A stretch of DNA of 7,392 nucleotides from Alkaliphilus sp. (lineage in GTDB: Bacteria > Bacillota > Clostridia > Peptostreptococcales > Natronincolaceae): positions 1 to 7,392 of the forward strand of contig JALNXC010000051.1 of the NCBI GenBank assembly GCA_023230535.1, given 5' to 3'. Positions 1 through 7,010 of this stretch are shown one piece after another (position 1 is the stretch's first letter; each line of letters opens with the position of its first letter). The position numbers and the translations under genes are program-made. The notes beneath the pieces were generated by a model, which saw nothing but the letters and a program-made list of their open reading frames with translations, was not told the DNA's origin and ran no database searches.

Positions 1-1281
1 AAAGGTGCCCTTCAATACGAGTTCGGGATATTTGTCATTCGGCAGCGAAATAGTCAACAATATAGGGAAAGGAGCCAATCCCGATTCCGTACCCTGTGTA
101 GTGATAGTTGCGAAAAAGGCCGGTTTCATATCGGCTCTATAATCGATACCTCTGAAGCCAAACGGCTTTTCACCCCTGGAAGATGTCCTCAGTGCCGCAT
201 CTTTAAGTGCTCTCATAGCTTCGGTTTTCGCAGACTCTGTCTTAAACTCGTCGGAGGAAATATCCACACTATAATCTAATTCCAGAGTTTCGGCGGCAGC
301 AGTGTCATATTCCAAAAATCGTTTTTTATCATTCCAACGGGCAACGGTCAATGCTAGTCGGAGCATCTCCTCGGTGCGCCGATAGTCTTCCGCATCACTA
401 AATGCCCATAATTGAAATGGTTCAAGAAGCTCATCAATCTTTGTCGTTTTTTGGGGATGGGATATAGCCAGCCCGATACCCTCATAACAGAGATTAACAG
501 TAAATTTAGCTTCAGCTGTTCTGTCCATAGTTTGTTTATCCTCATAAGCAATAGAACAGGGATAAGAATAGATAAAATCCTGTTTGTCCCAATTGTCATA
601 TACTCCCTGTACGGGTGTAACCCTTATAACATGTTCACCTTGGGTGTTCTTGTTCATTTCCAAGGTAACGAAACTGTCCATTCCGTCAAGATAGATATCG
701 TGTTTGGCAGGGTCATAACCTAACAGTTGACATTTTAAATCAAAGGGTTCGTAATCGCCTTCCAAAAACCAAACCTTGTTGGAATCAAGCCGGATACACG
801 GTTCGCCCATAAGCTGAAAGACCATGTTGCGTTGAAAGAAACCGCCGTCCGGAGCTGTAAATTTAAAGGAAAGGGTAGCCTGTGTTTCCGCCGGTTCTTT
901 ATTAGTGAGCATAATCGTATGCCCCTTACCGGGTGCTTTAGGATTTAGAGGCAACGGATAAAGTTCCAAACCTTCTATTCGGGAAATTGTAATAGAAATG
1001 GTATTACTTCGTCCCGCATCAAAAATCCATTCCCCTGTCTGCTCATCTTTATATTCAATTCGTGCCACTATGTACTCGTCGGTTTTGCCGTGATGGATAG
1101 TATCACCGAAAGATTTATAAACAATCATTCGATAATCACCGGTTTTTTGGCGTGCGCTTTCCTCTATGGCTTCCTGTGCAGCAGTTGAAGCTGCGGCAGA
1201 ACTCCCTGCAACCGAAGCACCTGCGGCCGCAACGGCCGCAACGGTAGCGGCAACACCCAAAATAGCGGCGGTTTTTATATC
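1..1281. repeat. Long diverged direct repeat, left copy (partner 4964-6244)
   Basis: Position n here aligns to n+4963 in the right copy with the same offset at both ends of the block, so there is no net insertion or deletion. Runs of perfect or near-perfect match (for example 11-78, and 703-791 with one mismatch) alternate with patches of many changes (for example 140-180). Similarity fades beyond 1281, with only short matches to about 1325. The window edge truncates the copy. Confidence 0.95.
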
Positions 1282-1740
1282 CGTTGTTTCTTCACCTGCA
1301 GTGCTTTGAGGCCTGCTATCCTCCACCTGGGTTACAGGAGCAGGCGGAGAAGGTAAAACCGGAAGTTCCGGTGCATCTTCCACATCTTCTACGGACTGAG
1401 CTACCGAACATACCGGACACGGATAGACACTGCGTATGGTATAATCGTAAGTATAATCATAACCATCCGGTGTATGTGGATTTGTCCCGTCACCGCTAAC
1501 CTTCCAATAATGTGACTGTGTCCCGATGACCCGCCCGCAAGTAGGACACTCAATAAGATCCCCCGAGCCGATAACGGTCGGTGGAGGATCAAGAACAATG
1601 CGCTCAGGTTCACCATGAACAAAATCGAAAAATCCTGTCATCAAAATTAACATGATAAAAATAAAAGATAATAGCCGAGTTATTTTTAAAATTGTTCCTT
1701 TTTCCAATGAATAAAAACTATGTATATAGCCGATACGCAT
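1..1740 (-). CDS. Exported protein with four-cysteine N-terminal domain, paralogue of the 1050-residue HExxH protein (3' end cut by window edge)
   Basis: Reading from the ATG at 1740, the frame stays open for 580 codons and runs off the window edge, so the C-terminus is missing. The start is set by AGGGGG seven bases upstream. An in-frame ATG 14 codons earlier lacks a good ribosome site. Residues 1-22 carry K/R, and residues 23-38 are a hydrophobic core, giving a likely signal peptide or anchor ending near G43. Two CxxC pairs follow (C65/C68 and C108/C111), resembling a zinc ribbon or a disulfide-bonded knuckle, then an acidic, Pro-rich linker (117-150). From D154 the protein matches residues 252-678 of the other large protein without gaps, with about 59 differences in 427 positions. 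This part has an Ala/Gly-rich hydrophobic segment (about 156-187), a probable Ig-like beta region (about 202-425) and the start of a helical region. The metallopeptidase part, if present, lies outside the window. The function is unknown and the family is not one I can name. Confidence 0.9.
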   Translation of the reverse strand, partial: MRIGYIHSFYSLEKGTILKITRLLSFIFIMLILMTGFFDFVHGEPERIVLDPPPTVIGSGDLIECPTCGRVIGTQSHYWKVSGDGTNPHTPDGYDYTYDYTIRSVYPCPVCSVAQSVEDVEDAPELPVLPSPPAPVTQVEDSRPQSTAGEETTDIKTAAILGVAATVAAVAAAGASVAGSSAAASTAAQEAIEESARQKTGDYRMIVYKSFGDTIHHGKTDEYIVARIEYKDEQTGEWIFDAGRSNTISITISRIEGLELYPLPLNPKAPGKGHTIMLTNKEPAETQATLSFKFTAPDGGFFQRNMVFQLMGEPCIRLDSNKVWFLEGDYEPFDLKCQLLGYDPAKHDIYLDGMDSFVTLEMNKNTQGEHVIRVTPVQGVYDNWDKQDFIYSYPCSIAYEDKQTMDRTAEAKFTVNLCYEGIGLAISHPQKTTKIDELLEPFQLWAFSDAEDYRRTEEMLRLALTVARWNDKKRFLEYDTAAAETLELDYSVDISSDEFKTESAKTEAMRALKDAALRTSSRGEKPFGFRGIDYRADMKPAFFATITTQGTESGLAPFPILLTISLPNDKYPELVLKGTF

Positions 1741-1747
1741 AAAAACG

Positions 1748-1753
1748 CCCCCT
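1748..1753 (-). promoter_or_regulatory. G-tract ribosome binding site (AGGGGG) for the left paralogue
   Basis: Read on the minus strand, AGGGGG sits seven bases before the ATG at 1740. It decides that start over the in-frame ATG at 1782. The G-run is unlike the AAGGAG of the zinc-ribbon gene but matches the G-run before the 220-residue gene. Confidence 0.6.
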
Positions 1754-1756
1754 AAT

Positions 1757-1843
1757 TTATTCGATAAGGCCGATAGGAACATCTTTAGCAAACTTGTTGT
1801 TTTTGCCGTATAAAGCATTGATTAATTAAGATACTTTATCCAT
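1757..1843 (-). pseudogene. 29-codon small frame interrupted by one in-frame TAA (possible decayed small gene or leader)
   Basis: After an AAGGGGAGCAGG stretch and four more bases, an ATG at 1843 opens the codons MDKVS. A TAA (1826-1828) follows, then 22 more sense codons in the same frame (LINALYGKNNKFAKDV, then PIGLIE) and a TAA at 1757-1759. The second part reads like protein, with mixed charged and hydrophobic residues. The frame ends 16 bases before the ATG of the left paralogue and begins 40 bases after the stop of the 220-residue gene. A single CAA-to-TAA change would account for the break. It could instead be a five-codon leader peptide or a chance opening. The evidence is only codon-like content, placement and a plausible ribosome site. 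Confidence 0.25.
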
Positions 1844-1883
1844 GCAACCTGCTCCCCTTATTCGACTTTCCCCCAAAATTCAA

Positions 1884-2546
1884 TTATCGGTCGGACCCGC
1901 CTTTACCGGAGCTTAGTTTTACCTGTTCCTTGATAAAACCCAATACAAAATCAAAATTTTCCGGCGCCGTATGAACCTGATTGTGCATCATGTCTGAGGA
2001 ACGGAGCTTGATAATATGCCTTCTCTGATTTGTTTTAATCGATCTGACTTTTTTAAACTCCGTATACATCGACCCTCCGGCCGATGCAAGAAGCCCGGCT
2101 CCTACAGCACTTAAATTCCCGGAAGCCATACCCGTCAAAGTGGTAAGCGTACCTACTTTTTTTGCTTTATTAGAATCATTTGAAAGTTGTGTGTGCCGAA
2201 CACCTTTGTTATCCATCTCGAATAAAACAGAATACTTGCCATGCATAATCAGCGCATATATATAATAGGAAATAGCGATTAAAATCAATATACCCAACAA
2301 AACATAAAACATGGCAGAACCGATACTTATCAAACTTTCAAGCTCATCAAGCGGATTATGCCCCCAAGTGACAATCAACAAAACAAAAATATCAACACCA
2401 AGCCAGATAAAGAAAAATATCTTCCATGTAAGAAAAAGATAAACCGGATTAGTATACAGATTGGTTTCATACAACCAACAATATTTGCCGTCCGGGCCTT
2501 TAATAAGGAAAGTTTTATTGTTTTCCGACGGTTCGGTAACTTCCAT
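1884..2546 (-). CDS. Two-helix membrane protein with C-terminal soluble (possibly PH-like) domain
   Basis: This 220-residue protein has no signal peptide. A soluble N-terminus containing a GPDGKYCWLYETNLYTNP stretch precedes two membrane helices at about 42-61 and 76-100. These are joined by a short loop with Asp and Glu (DELE). The remaining 120 residues are soluble: they open with strand-like YSVLFEMDNKGVRHTQL, pass through a Gly/Ala-rich low-polarity stretch (about 138-158), and end with strand-like RHIIKLRSS and a final amphipathic helix. This order (strands, then a last helix) resembles small bacterial PH-type domains, but that is my inference. The ATG at 2546 has a GAGGGGGG site at 6 bases. 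The gene lies 56 bp after the zinc-ribbon membrane gene with no terminator between them, so the two are probably co-transcribed. A role as membrane partner of the exported proteins is inferred from context only. Confidence 0.85.
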   Translation of the reverse strand: MEVTEPSENNKTFLIKGPDGKYCWLYETNLYTNPVYLFLTWKIFFFIWLGVDIFVLLIVTWGHNPLDELESLISIGSAMFYVLLGILILIAISYYIYALIMHGKYSVLFEMDNKGVRHTQLSNDSNKAKKVGTLTTLTGMASGNLSAVGAGLLASAGGSMYTEFKKVRSIKTNQRRHIIKLRSSDMMHNQVHTAPENFDFVLGFIKEQVKLSSGKGGSDR

Positions 2547-2552
2547 GATATT

Positions 2553-2560
2553 CCCCCCTC
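2553..2560 (-). promoter_or_regulatory. G-tract ribosome binding site (GAGGGGGG) for the two-helix membrane protein
   Basis: On the minus strand GAGGGGGG lies six bases before the ATG at 2546. It fixes this start and repeats the G-run style seen before the left paralogue. Confidence 0.6.
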
Positions 2561-2602
2561 AATTAATTAAATTCCATACTCCGACAAAAAAACAAACAAA
2601 TA

Positions 2603-3763
2603 TCAGACAGCCGAAATATCCTTTTGTTTCCTTACTGTCGAACAAAGAATTATTCCGATAATAAAGACCGCCAGGCCTGTCAGATAACAAACCCAAAGGT
2701 TCCCTGAAAAAGACAATGACAAACTCAACCCAAAGCCGGCTGCAAACCCGGTGGTAAGGTGTTTAACTTGGCCATCTAAAGGAAGTTTCTTTCCGGAAAA
2801 CCGTGCGGTAAGCGAAACCATCAATTGACGAATAAAACCGCCTTGTTTTGAAGAACGGACCACAGATGCGGCCGCAATAATTCCTGCCATACTGTTTTGT
2901 AATGAATTATCACCGGTCATAAAATTATAAATTATCAATGCCAGTCCCATGCCGCATAGTATCAGGCCATATCCCTGTGAAGATTGGGCCCTTTCGGTGG
3001 AATCGGAGAGATTTTTCGTGGCCTTGGGCCGTCCGATATTATGTATCATTCCCATGATTAGCGATACAAATAATCCTTTGCCTAATACACCGCCGACAAA
3101 ACCCGGAATTCCTCCGGTAGTCCCTCCCTTAGCGAAGGTAAGAAAATTTAACCAAGCAGGCACGGATGTTCCCATAGCGGAAAACATAGTGAGAGTAAAC
3201 CAAATAACCGCCATGACAATGGCCCATCCCAAGGCTTTCTTGTTTTTTCCCGCTTCTTTGAGCCCTTTGATTGCTGTAATTAAACCATTGCCTAATACCT
3301 TAAGAGGGCCTAATACCGAAACTGTCGCCGAAATCTGGCCGGCAGTATCGGCCGGTATGGCGGATGGTGTATTAACCCCCAGAACACAATCCCCGGGCGA
3401 TGAGGAAGCCATTATGGTTCCCGCCACCTGTCGGACAACCTCTTTTATTTCCTTCTCGCTTGAAGTATCTTCCGGTTGCAAAAGGGCATCGGCTTGTGAT
3501 ATTTGATTCCCGTAATTCCTATCACTTGAAGTATCTTCCCGTTGCAACGAAGCATCGGATTCTGATACCTGATTCCCGCAATTCCTACAGAATTTAGCCG
3601 TCGGCGAAAGCGAGGTGCCGCAATTAGTACAAAGCCTTCCTACCGGAATTTTTTCAACATTCCGGCGGATTTCCGTAAACGCAACAATGTCTTTACCACA
3701 ACTTCTACAAAATTTTGCGGTATCAGATACCTCCGTGCCGCAAAATGGACATGCTTTGCTCAT
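2603..3763 (-). CDS. Double zinc-ribbon protein with multiple membrane helices
   Basis: The 386-residue protein begins with two zinc-ribbon motifs, C5xxC8...C19xxC22 and C45xxC48...C59xxC62. Both use the common bacterial TAKFCRxCG signature, which probably binds structural zinc in the cytoplasm. A 22-residue tandem repeat follows (60-81 and 82-103), with the first Cys position turned to Tyr in copy two, so the copy cannot add a zinc ligand. A polar linker leads to hydrophobic segments at about 177-194, 217-240, 264-282, 291-302 (weak), 335-352 and 357-376, ending in a short charged tail. I infer five or six membrane passes with the ribbons cytoplasmic. The start is supported by AAGGAG six bases before ATG. 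The gene lies 81 bp after the 1050-residue gene and 56 bp before the two-helix gene. The ribbon class is clear, but the membrane part matches no transporter I recognise. It may sense, scaffold or assemble the exported partners. Confidence 0.9.
   Translation of the reverse strand: MSKACPFCGTEVSDTAKFCRSCGKDIVAFTEIRRNVEKIPVGRLCTNCGTSLSPTAKFCRNCGNQVSESDASLQREDTSSDRNYGNQISQADALLQPEDTSSEKEIKEVVRQVAGTIMASSSPGDCVLGVNTPSAIPADTAGQISATVSVLGPLKVLGNGLITAIKGLKEAGKNKKALGWAIVMAVIWFTLTMFSAMGTSVPAWLNFLTFAKGGTTGGIPGFVGGVLGKGLFVSLIMGMIHNIGRPKATKNLSDSTERAQSSQGYGLILCGMGLALIIYNFMTGDNSLQNSMAGIIAAASVVRSSKQGGFIRQLMVSLTARFSGKKLPLDGQVKHLTTGFAAGFGLSLSLSFSGNLWVCYLTGLAVFIIGIILCSTVRKQKDISAV
3455..3586 (-). repeat. Two tandem 66-bp units inside the zinc-ribbon gene
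   Basis: Units 3521-3586 and 3455-3520 are adjacent and in frame. They match at 54 of 66 positions by my count. The encoded units begin RNCGNQVSESDASLQ and RNYGNQISQADALLQ and both end near EDTSS. The duplication starts inside the last zinc-ribbon knuckle and lengthens the linker to the membrane part. Confidence 0.85.
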
Positions 3764-3769
3764 ATCAAT

Positions 3770-3775
3770 CTCCTT
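3770..3775 (-). promoter_or_regulatory. Ribosome binding site (AAGGAG) for the zinc-ribbon membrane protein
   Basis: Minus-strand AAGGAG lies six bases before the ATG at 3763. It is the most canonical ribosome site in the window and suggests strong translation of this gene. Confidence 0.75.
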
Positions 3776-3783
3776 ATTTCTTT

Positions 3784-3807
3784 CGCGCCGATACCTGCGC
3801 GTTTTTT
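3784..3807 (+). terminator. Hairpin plus T6, terminator-like in the plus direction
   Basis: CGCGC (3784-3788) can pair with GCGCG (3797-3801) over an eight-base loop. It is followed on the plus strand by six T. Read on the minus strand, the stem is followed by AAAGAAA, so it would not end the local genes. I see no plus-strand gene to the left that it could serve. It may stop antisense transcription, or act as a short 5'-UTR stem for the zinc-ribbon gene. Confidence 0.35.
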
Positions 3808-3813
3808 ATTATA
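3808..3813 (-). promoter_or_regulatory. Possible -10 box (TATAAT) before the zinc-ribbon gene
   Basis: A perfect TATAAT is read on the minus strand 45 bp before the ATG at 3763, within the 81-bp gap after the 1050-residue gene. No convincing -35 box lies 16-18 bases upstream, and the gap is A/T-rich, so this may be chance. If real, the downstream three genes could be made apart from the first. Confidence 0.25.
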
Positions 3814-3844
3814 CCGTCAAAATTTTATTCATAATTTATATTAT

Positions 3845-6800
3845 TTAATCCTCATGTTTTCTTTTTAAACCGTTGTTACTTATCAAGGCCGTAGTCATCC
3901 TTCCACCGTGCACATCGGGAGCCACAACGCTATGGTTATCGTTTCCACCTTCTAATCGCCATACGGCATTAAATCCGGTGATATTCATATATTCCGGGTT
4001 TTCCGCGTTAAATGTTTCCGATGCCGTAAACGTAACCGTAAAGGTATCACGGTCACGCTGTGCCGATCCCGTGCTCATCCCCCCCGAAGCAAGTTTATCA
4101 ATGACCTCGAACCGTGTTTTCAATGTAAACCCACCGTTCCAACGTAAAGGGTTTTTGATTTCAAACTTATAATCTTTGTGCCAAACACTGAATTTAACGA
4201 GCATTCCGTCCACCCAGGAGAATATAAAGCAAGTCCCTTTAAGTCTACCCGATTGAATTTCAAAATTTGCAGGATAATTACTGTCTTTATTTTTCAGGGC
4301 GCCGGGGAAATATTTTCGTGAAATTATTTCCCCCACCTTACCGGCACCGGTACAGGTTCCAACCTGCAACCAGTTATTTAGATAGGCCTTAAAAAGATTA
4401 TGCTGGGTAGGAATGGAGGCTCCGAACCATTCCAAGTTACGAGGCTCGGGCGTATTGTTCGAATTAAAATAAGACCTGTGCATGCTTGCAATAGCTTTTT
4501 TAACATTATTTTCCGCATTCATATCCCGTTCGGCAAGAGCAAGTTCATAAATGGCATCGGAAGCATACTGTAAAAAGTAGGTATGCCGCTCATGTCCCGC
4601 CGATGCGGAAAAAAGAGTCCACATATCGCCCATGTTTTTATGTTCCAAAGCATGGGTCAATTCATGTACCAAGGTTTGTGCTTTTTTATAATCCCCTATG
4701 CCGGTAGGAATATCACTGTTGCGTAGCACTACCGAGCGTAATCGTTTATGGGTGGTAGAGGCTATTATTCCGTCTTCATAGTGATTTTGATTATTGCTAG
4801 GTGCAAAGGGAACATTTCTAAAGGAGTAAACCCGGTTTTCTATGAATTCAAGAGCCTCGACATAAAGGTCCGGATTGCCTATCCTCATTTGGGCGGCGGC
4901 TAATGTGCCGGCCGGAACCCCAAAAAACCAGCGTACTACTTCTTCCCATTCGCACATAGGATTAAAGTTACCTTTCAATACGAGTTCGGGATATTTGTCA
5001 TTCGGCAGCGAAATAGTCAACAATATAGGGAAAGGAGCCAACCCAGATTCCGTGCTCTGTGTGGTGATGGTTCCGAAAAAGGCCGGTTTCATATCGGCTC
5101 TATAATCTATACTCTTGAAGCCGAATGGCGTATCACCTCTACAAGATGTCTTCAGTGCCGCATCTTTAAGTGCCCTCATTGCCTCGGTTTTGGCAGACCC
5201 GGTCTTAAATTCGTTGGAGGAAAGATCCAAACTATAATCTAATTCCAGAGTTTCGGCGGCAGCAGTATCATATTCCAGAAATCGTTCTTTATCATTCCAA
5301 CGGGCAACGATCAATGCCAGACAAAGCATCTCCTCGGTGCGCCGATAACTTTCCGCATCATTAAATGCCCATAATTCAAATGGTTCAAGAAGTCTATCAA
5401 TTCTTGTCTGTTTTTTGGGATGGGACATTGCCAGCCCGATGCCCTCATAACAGAAATTAACGGTAAATTCAACTTTGGCTATTCTATCCATGGTTTGTTT
5501 ATCTTCATAAGCAATCGAACAAGGATAGGAATAAATAAAAGCTCGTTTATCCCAATCGTCATAAACTCCCTGTACGGGTGTAACTTTTATAGCGTCTTCA
5601 CCTTGGATATTCTTGCTCATTTCCAAAATGACAAAAGCGTCCATTCCATCAAGATAGATATCATATTTGGCAGGGTCATAACCTAACAGTTGACATTTTA
5701 AATCAAAGGGTTCGTAATCGCCTTCCAAAAACCAGACCTTGTTGGAATCAAGCCTAATACACGGTTCACCCATAAGCTTAAAAACCATGTTGCGTTGAAA
5801 AAAACCGCCGTCCGGAGCTGTAAATTTAAAAGAAAGGGTAACCTGTGTTTCCACCGGTTCTTTATTAGTGAGCATAATCGTATGCCCCTTGCCGGGTGCG
5901 GCAGGATTTAAAGGCAGCGGATAAAGTTCCAAACCCTCTACTTGGGAAATTGTGATAGAAATGGCATCACTGCGTTCGGCATCAAAAAACCATGTGCCCG
6001 TCTGTTCATCTTTATATTCGATCCGCGCCACTACGTATTCGTCAGTTTTGCCGTAATGGATAGTATCACCAAAGGATTTATAAACAACCATCCGATAATC
6101 ACCGATTTTTTGACGTGCGCTTTCCTCTATGGTTTCCTGTGTAGCAGTTGAAGCTGCAGCAGAACTCCCTGCAGCCGAAGCACCTGCCGCCGCAATAGCA
6201 GCAACGGTAGCAGCAACACCCAAAATAGCGGCGGTTTTTATATCAGTCATTTCCTCACCGCTATAATCTCTAGGACTTCTATCCTCAATTTGTCTTACCG
6301 AGCCTGGCGATGGAGGTGTATTTTCATGGTATTCGTATCTAAATGTGGAGCTCATATCATCAATAAAGCTCGTACTCATAAGATCAAATATTTTACCGGG
6401 AACACCCACATAAATCACGACTATGTCCCCCTCTTGACCTTGGGGAAAAGTAAGAGGAATATCCTCTATATTGTCATAAGACCCCTCGGAGGACAAATAA
6501 GGAAGTTTGAATTCGGCTTCCTTCGAACCCTGAAATTCTACAAAAGTATAAATATAACTATAACCAAGGGACTTATAGGCACCGGCAGAGAGCAGATAAC
6601 CGGTATCATTCCCATGTATTTCACGCGAAAAACTGCCCGACAAGGTTGCCGTTTCCCCCGAAGCTATGCGTTCCGGAAATCCGGTATACACCACAGATAC
6701 ATGGCCCTGAGTTCTACGATCCTCACCCCCAATATTAACTGCAGTAGTAGGCACACCATCAATTGTTTTTTCAGTTACTTCGTAGCCGCCGGTGGGTTCA

Positions 6801-6997
6801 CGCCATTCAATGTCCCAATGTATACTAAATTCACCACGATTACAACGATGATTAAAGTCCCCACTGTTTATCTCGGTTCCCTGATCCCTAACATCTACAA
6901 GCACCCACTCCCCTTTAGCGGGCGCCGCCTTAACATTGAGAATCAAGGACATAATTATTCCTATTGTAATAAAAAATATGGCAATACGTTTTTTCAT
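3845..6997 (-). CDS. Exported 1050-residue protein with HExxH zinc-metallopeptidase motif
   Basis: The ATG at 6997 is chosen because GAGG lies nine bases upstream and MKKR opens a typical Sec signal peptide (hydrophobic core 5-20, likely cleavage after A24 or A25). A start 13 codons earlier, at 7036, lacks a ribosome site and would bury the signal. Residues 26-245 form an unshared, strand-rich exported domain ending in a Pro/acidic linker. An Ala/Gly-rich hydrophobic segment (about 254-285) may be a membrane helix or a flexible spacer. A probable Ig-like beta region follows (about 300-520), then a helical region (about 525-740). HELTH at 778-782 matches the HExxH zinc motif: H778 and H782 as ligands and E779 as catalytic base. 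E803, 20 residues further on, is a candidate third ligand in gluzincin style. The last 200 residues look beta-rich. I recognise no named peptidase family, and the substrate is unknown. The left paralogue shares residues 252-678. Confidence 0.92.
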   Translation of the reverse strand: MKKRIAIFFITIGIIMSLILNVKAAPAKGEWVLVDVRDQGTEINSGDFNHRCNRGEFSIHWDIEWREPTGGYEVTEKTIDGVPTTAVNIGGEDRRTQGHVSVVYTGFPERIASGETATLSGSFSREIHGNDTGYLLSAGAYKSLGYSYIYTFVEFQGSKEAEFKLPYLSSEGSYDNIEDIPLTFPQGQEGDIVVIYVGVPGKIFDLMSTSFIDDMSSTFRYEYHENTPPSPGSVRQIEDRSPRDYSGEEMTDIKTAAILGVAATVAAIAAAGASAAGSSAAASTATQETIEESARQKIGDYRMVVYKSFGDTIHYGKTDEYVVARIEYKDEQTGTWFFDAERSDAISITISQVEGLELYPLPLNPAAPGKGHTIMLTNKEPVETQVTLSFKFTAPDGGFFQRNMVFKLMGEPCIRLDSNKVWFLEGDYEPFDLKCQLLGYDPAKYDIYLDGMDAFVILEMSKNIQGEDAIKVTPVQGVYDDWDKRAFIYSYPCSIAYEDKQTMDRIAKVEFTVNFCYEGIGLAMSHPKKQTRIDRLLEPFELWAFNDAESYRRTEEMLCLALIVARWNDKERFLEYDTAAAETLELDYSLDLSSNEFKTGSAKTEAMRALKDAALKTSCRGDTPFGFKSIDYRADMKPAFFGTITTQSTESGLAPFPILLTISLPNDKYPELVLKGNFNPMCEWEEVVRWFFGVPAGTLAAAQMRIGNPDLYVEALEFIENRVYSFRNVPFAPSNNQNHYEDGIIASTTHKRLRSVVLRNSDIPTGIGDYKKAQTLVHELTHALEHKNMGDMWTLFSASAGHERHTYFLQYASDAIYELALAERDMNAENNVKKAIASMHRSYFNSNNTPEPRNLEWFGASIPTQHNLFKAYLNNWLQVGTCTGAGKVGEIISRKYFPGALKNKDSNYPANFEIQSGRLKGTCFIFSWVDGMLVKFSVWHKDYKFEIKNPLRWNGGFTLKTRFEVIDKLASGGMSTGSAQRDRDTFTVTFTASETFNAENPEYMNITGFNAVWRLEGGNDNHSVVAPDVHGGRMTTALISNNGLKRKHED
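4964..6244. repeat. Long diverged direct repeat, right copy (partner 1-1281)
   Basis: This copy encodes residues 252-678 of the 1050-residue protein. It has the same orientation as the left copy and lies 3682 bp from its end. The boundary on the N-terminal side sits at the Pro/acidic linker, just before the Ala/Gly-rich segment. That is where a module swap would be tolerated. Confidence 0.95.
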
Positions 6998-7006
6998 ATG
7001 GATTTT

Positions 7007-7010
7007 CCTC
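7007..7010 (-). promoter_or_regulatory. Ribosome binding site (GAGG) deciding the start of the 1050-residue protein
   Basis: Minus-strand AGAGGAAAA leaves nine bases between GAGG and the ATG at 6997. It supports MKKR as the N-terminus rather than the METDL start at 7036. Confidence 0.6.

Noticed and set aside
412..723. Plus-strand 103-codon open frame, with a similar 88-codon frame at 5420-5686
   Set aside because: Both are antisense to the same part of the duplicated coding module, so their similarity to each other is explained by the minus-strand duplication. No ribosome site or independent support was seen.
1401..1622. Minus-strand 73-codon frame overlapping the left paralogue
   Set aside because: It is in another frame of the left paralogue, whose 580-codon frame is supported by 86% identity to the other copy.
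2949..3506. Plus-strand 185-codon open frame opposite the zinc-ribbon gene
   Set aside because: It is a Pro-rich shadow of the minus-strand gene, which has clear zinc-ribbon motifs and an AAGGAG site.
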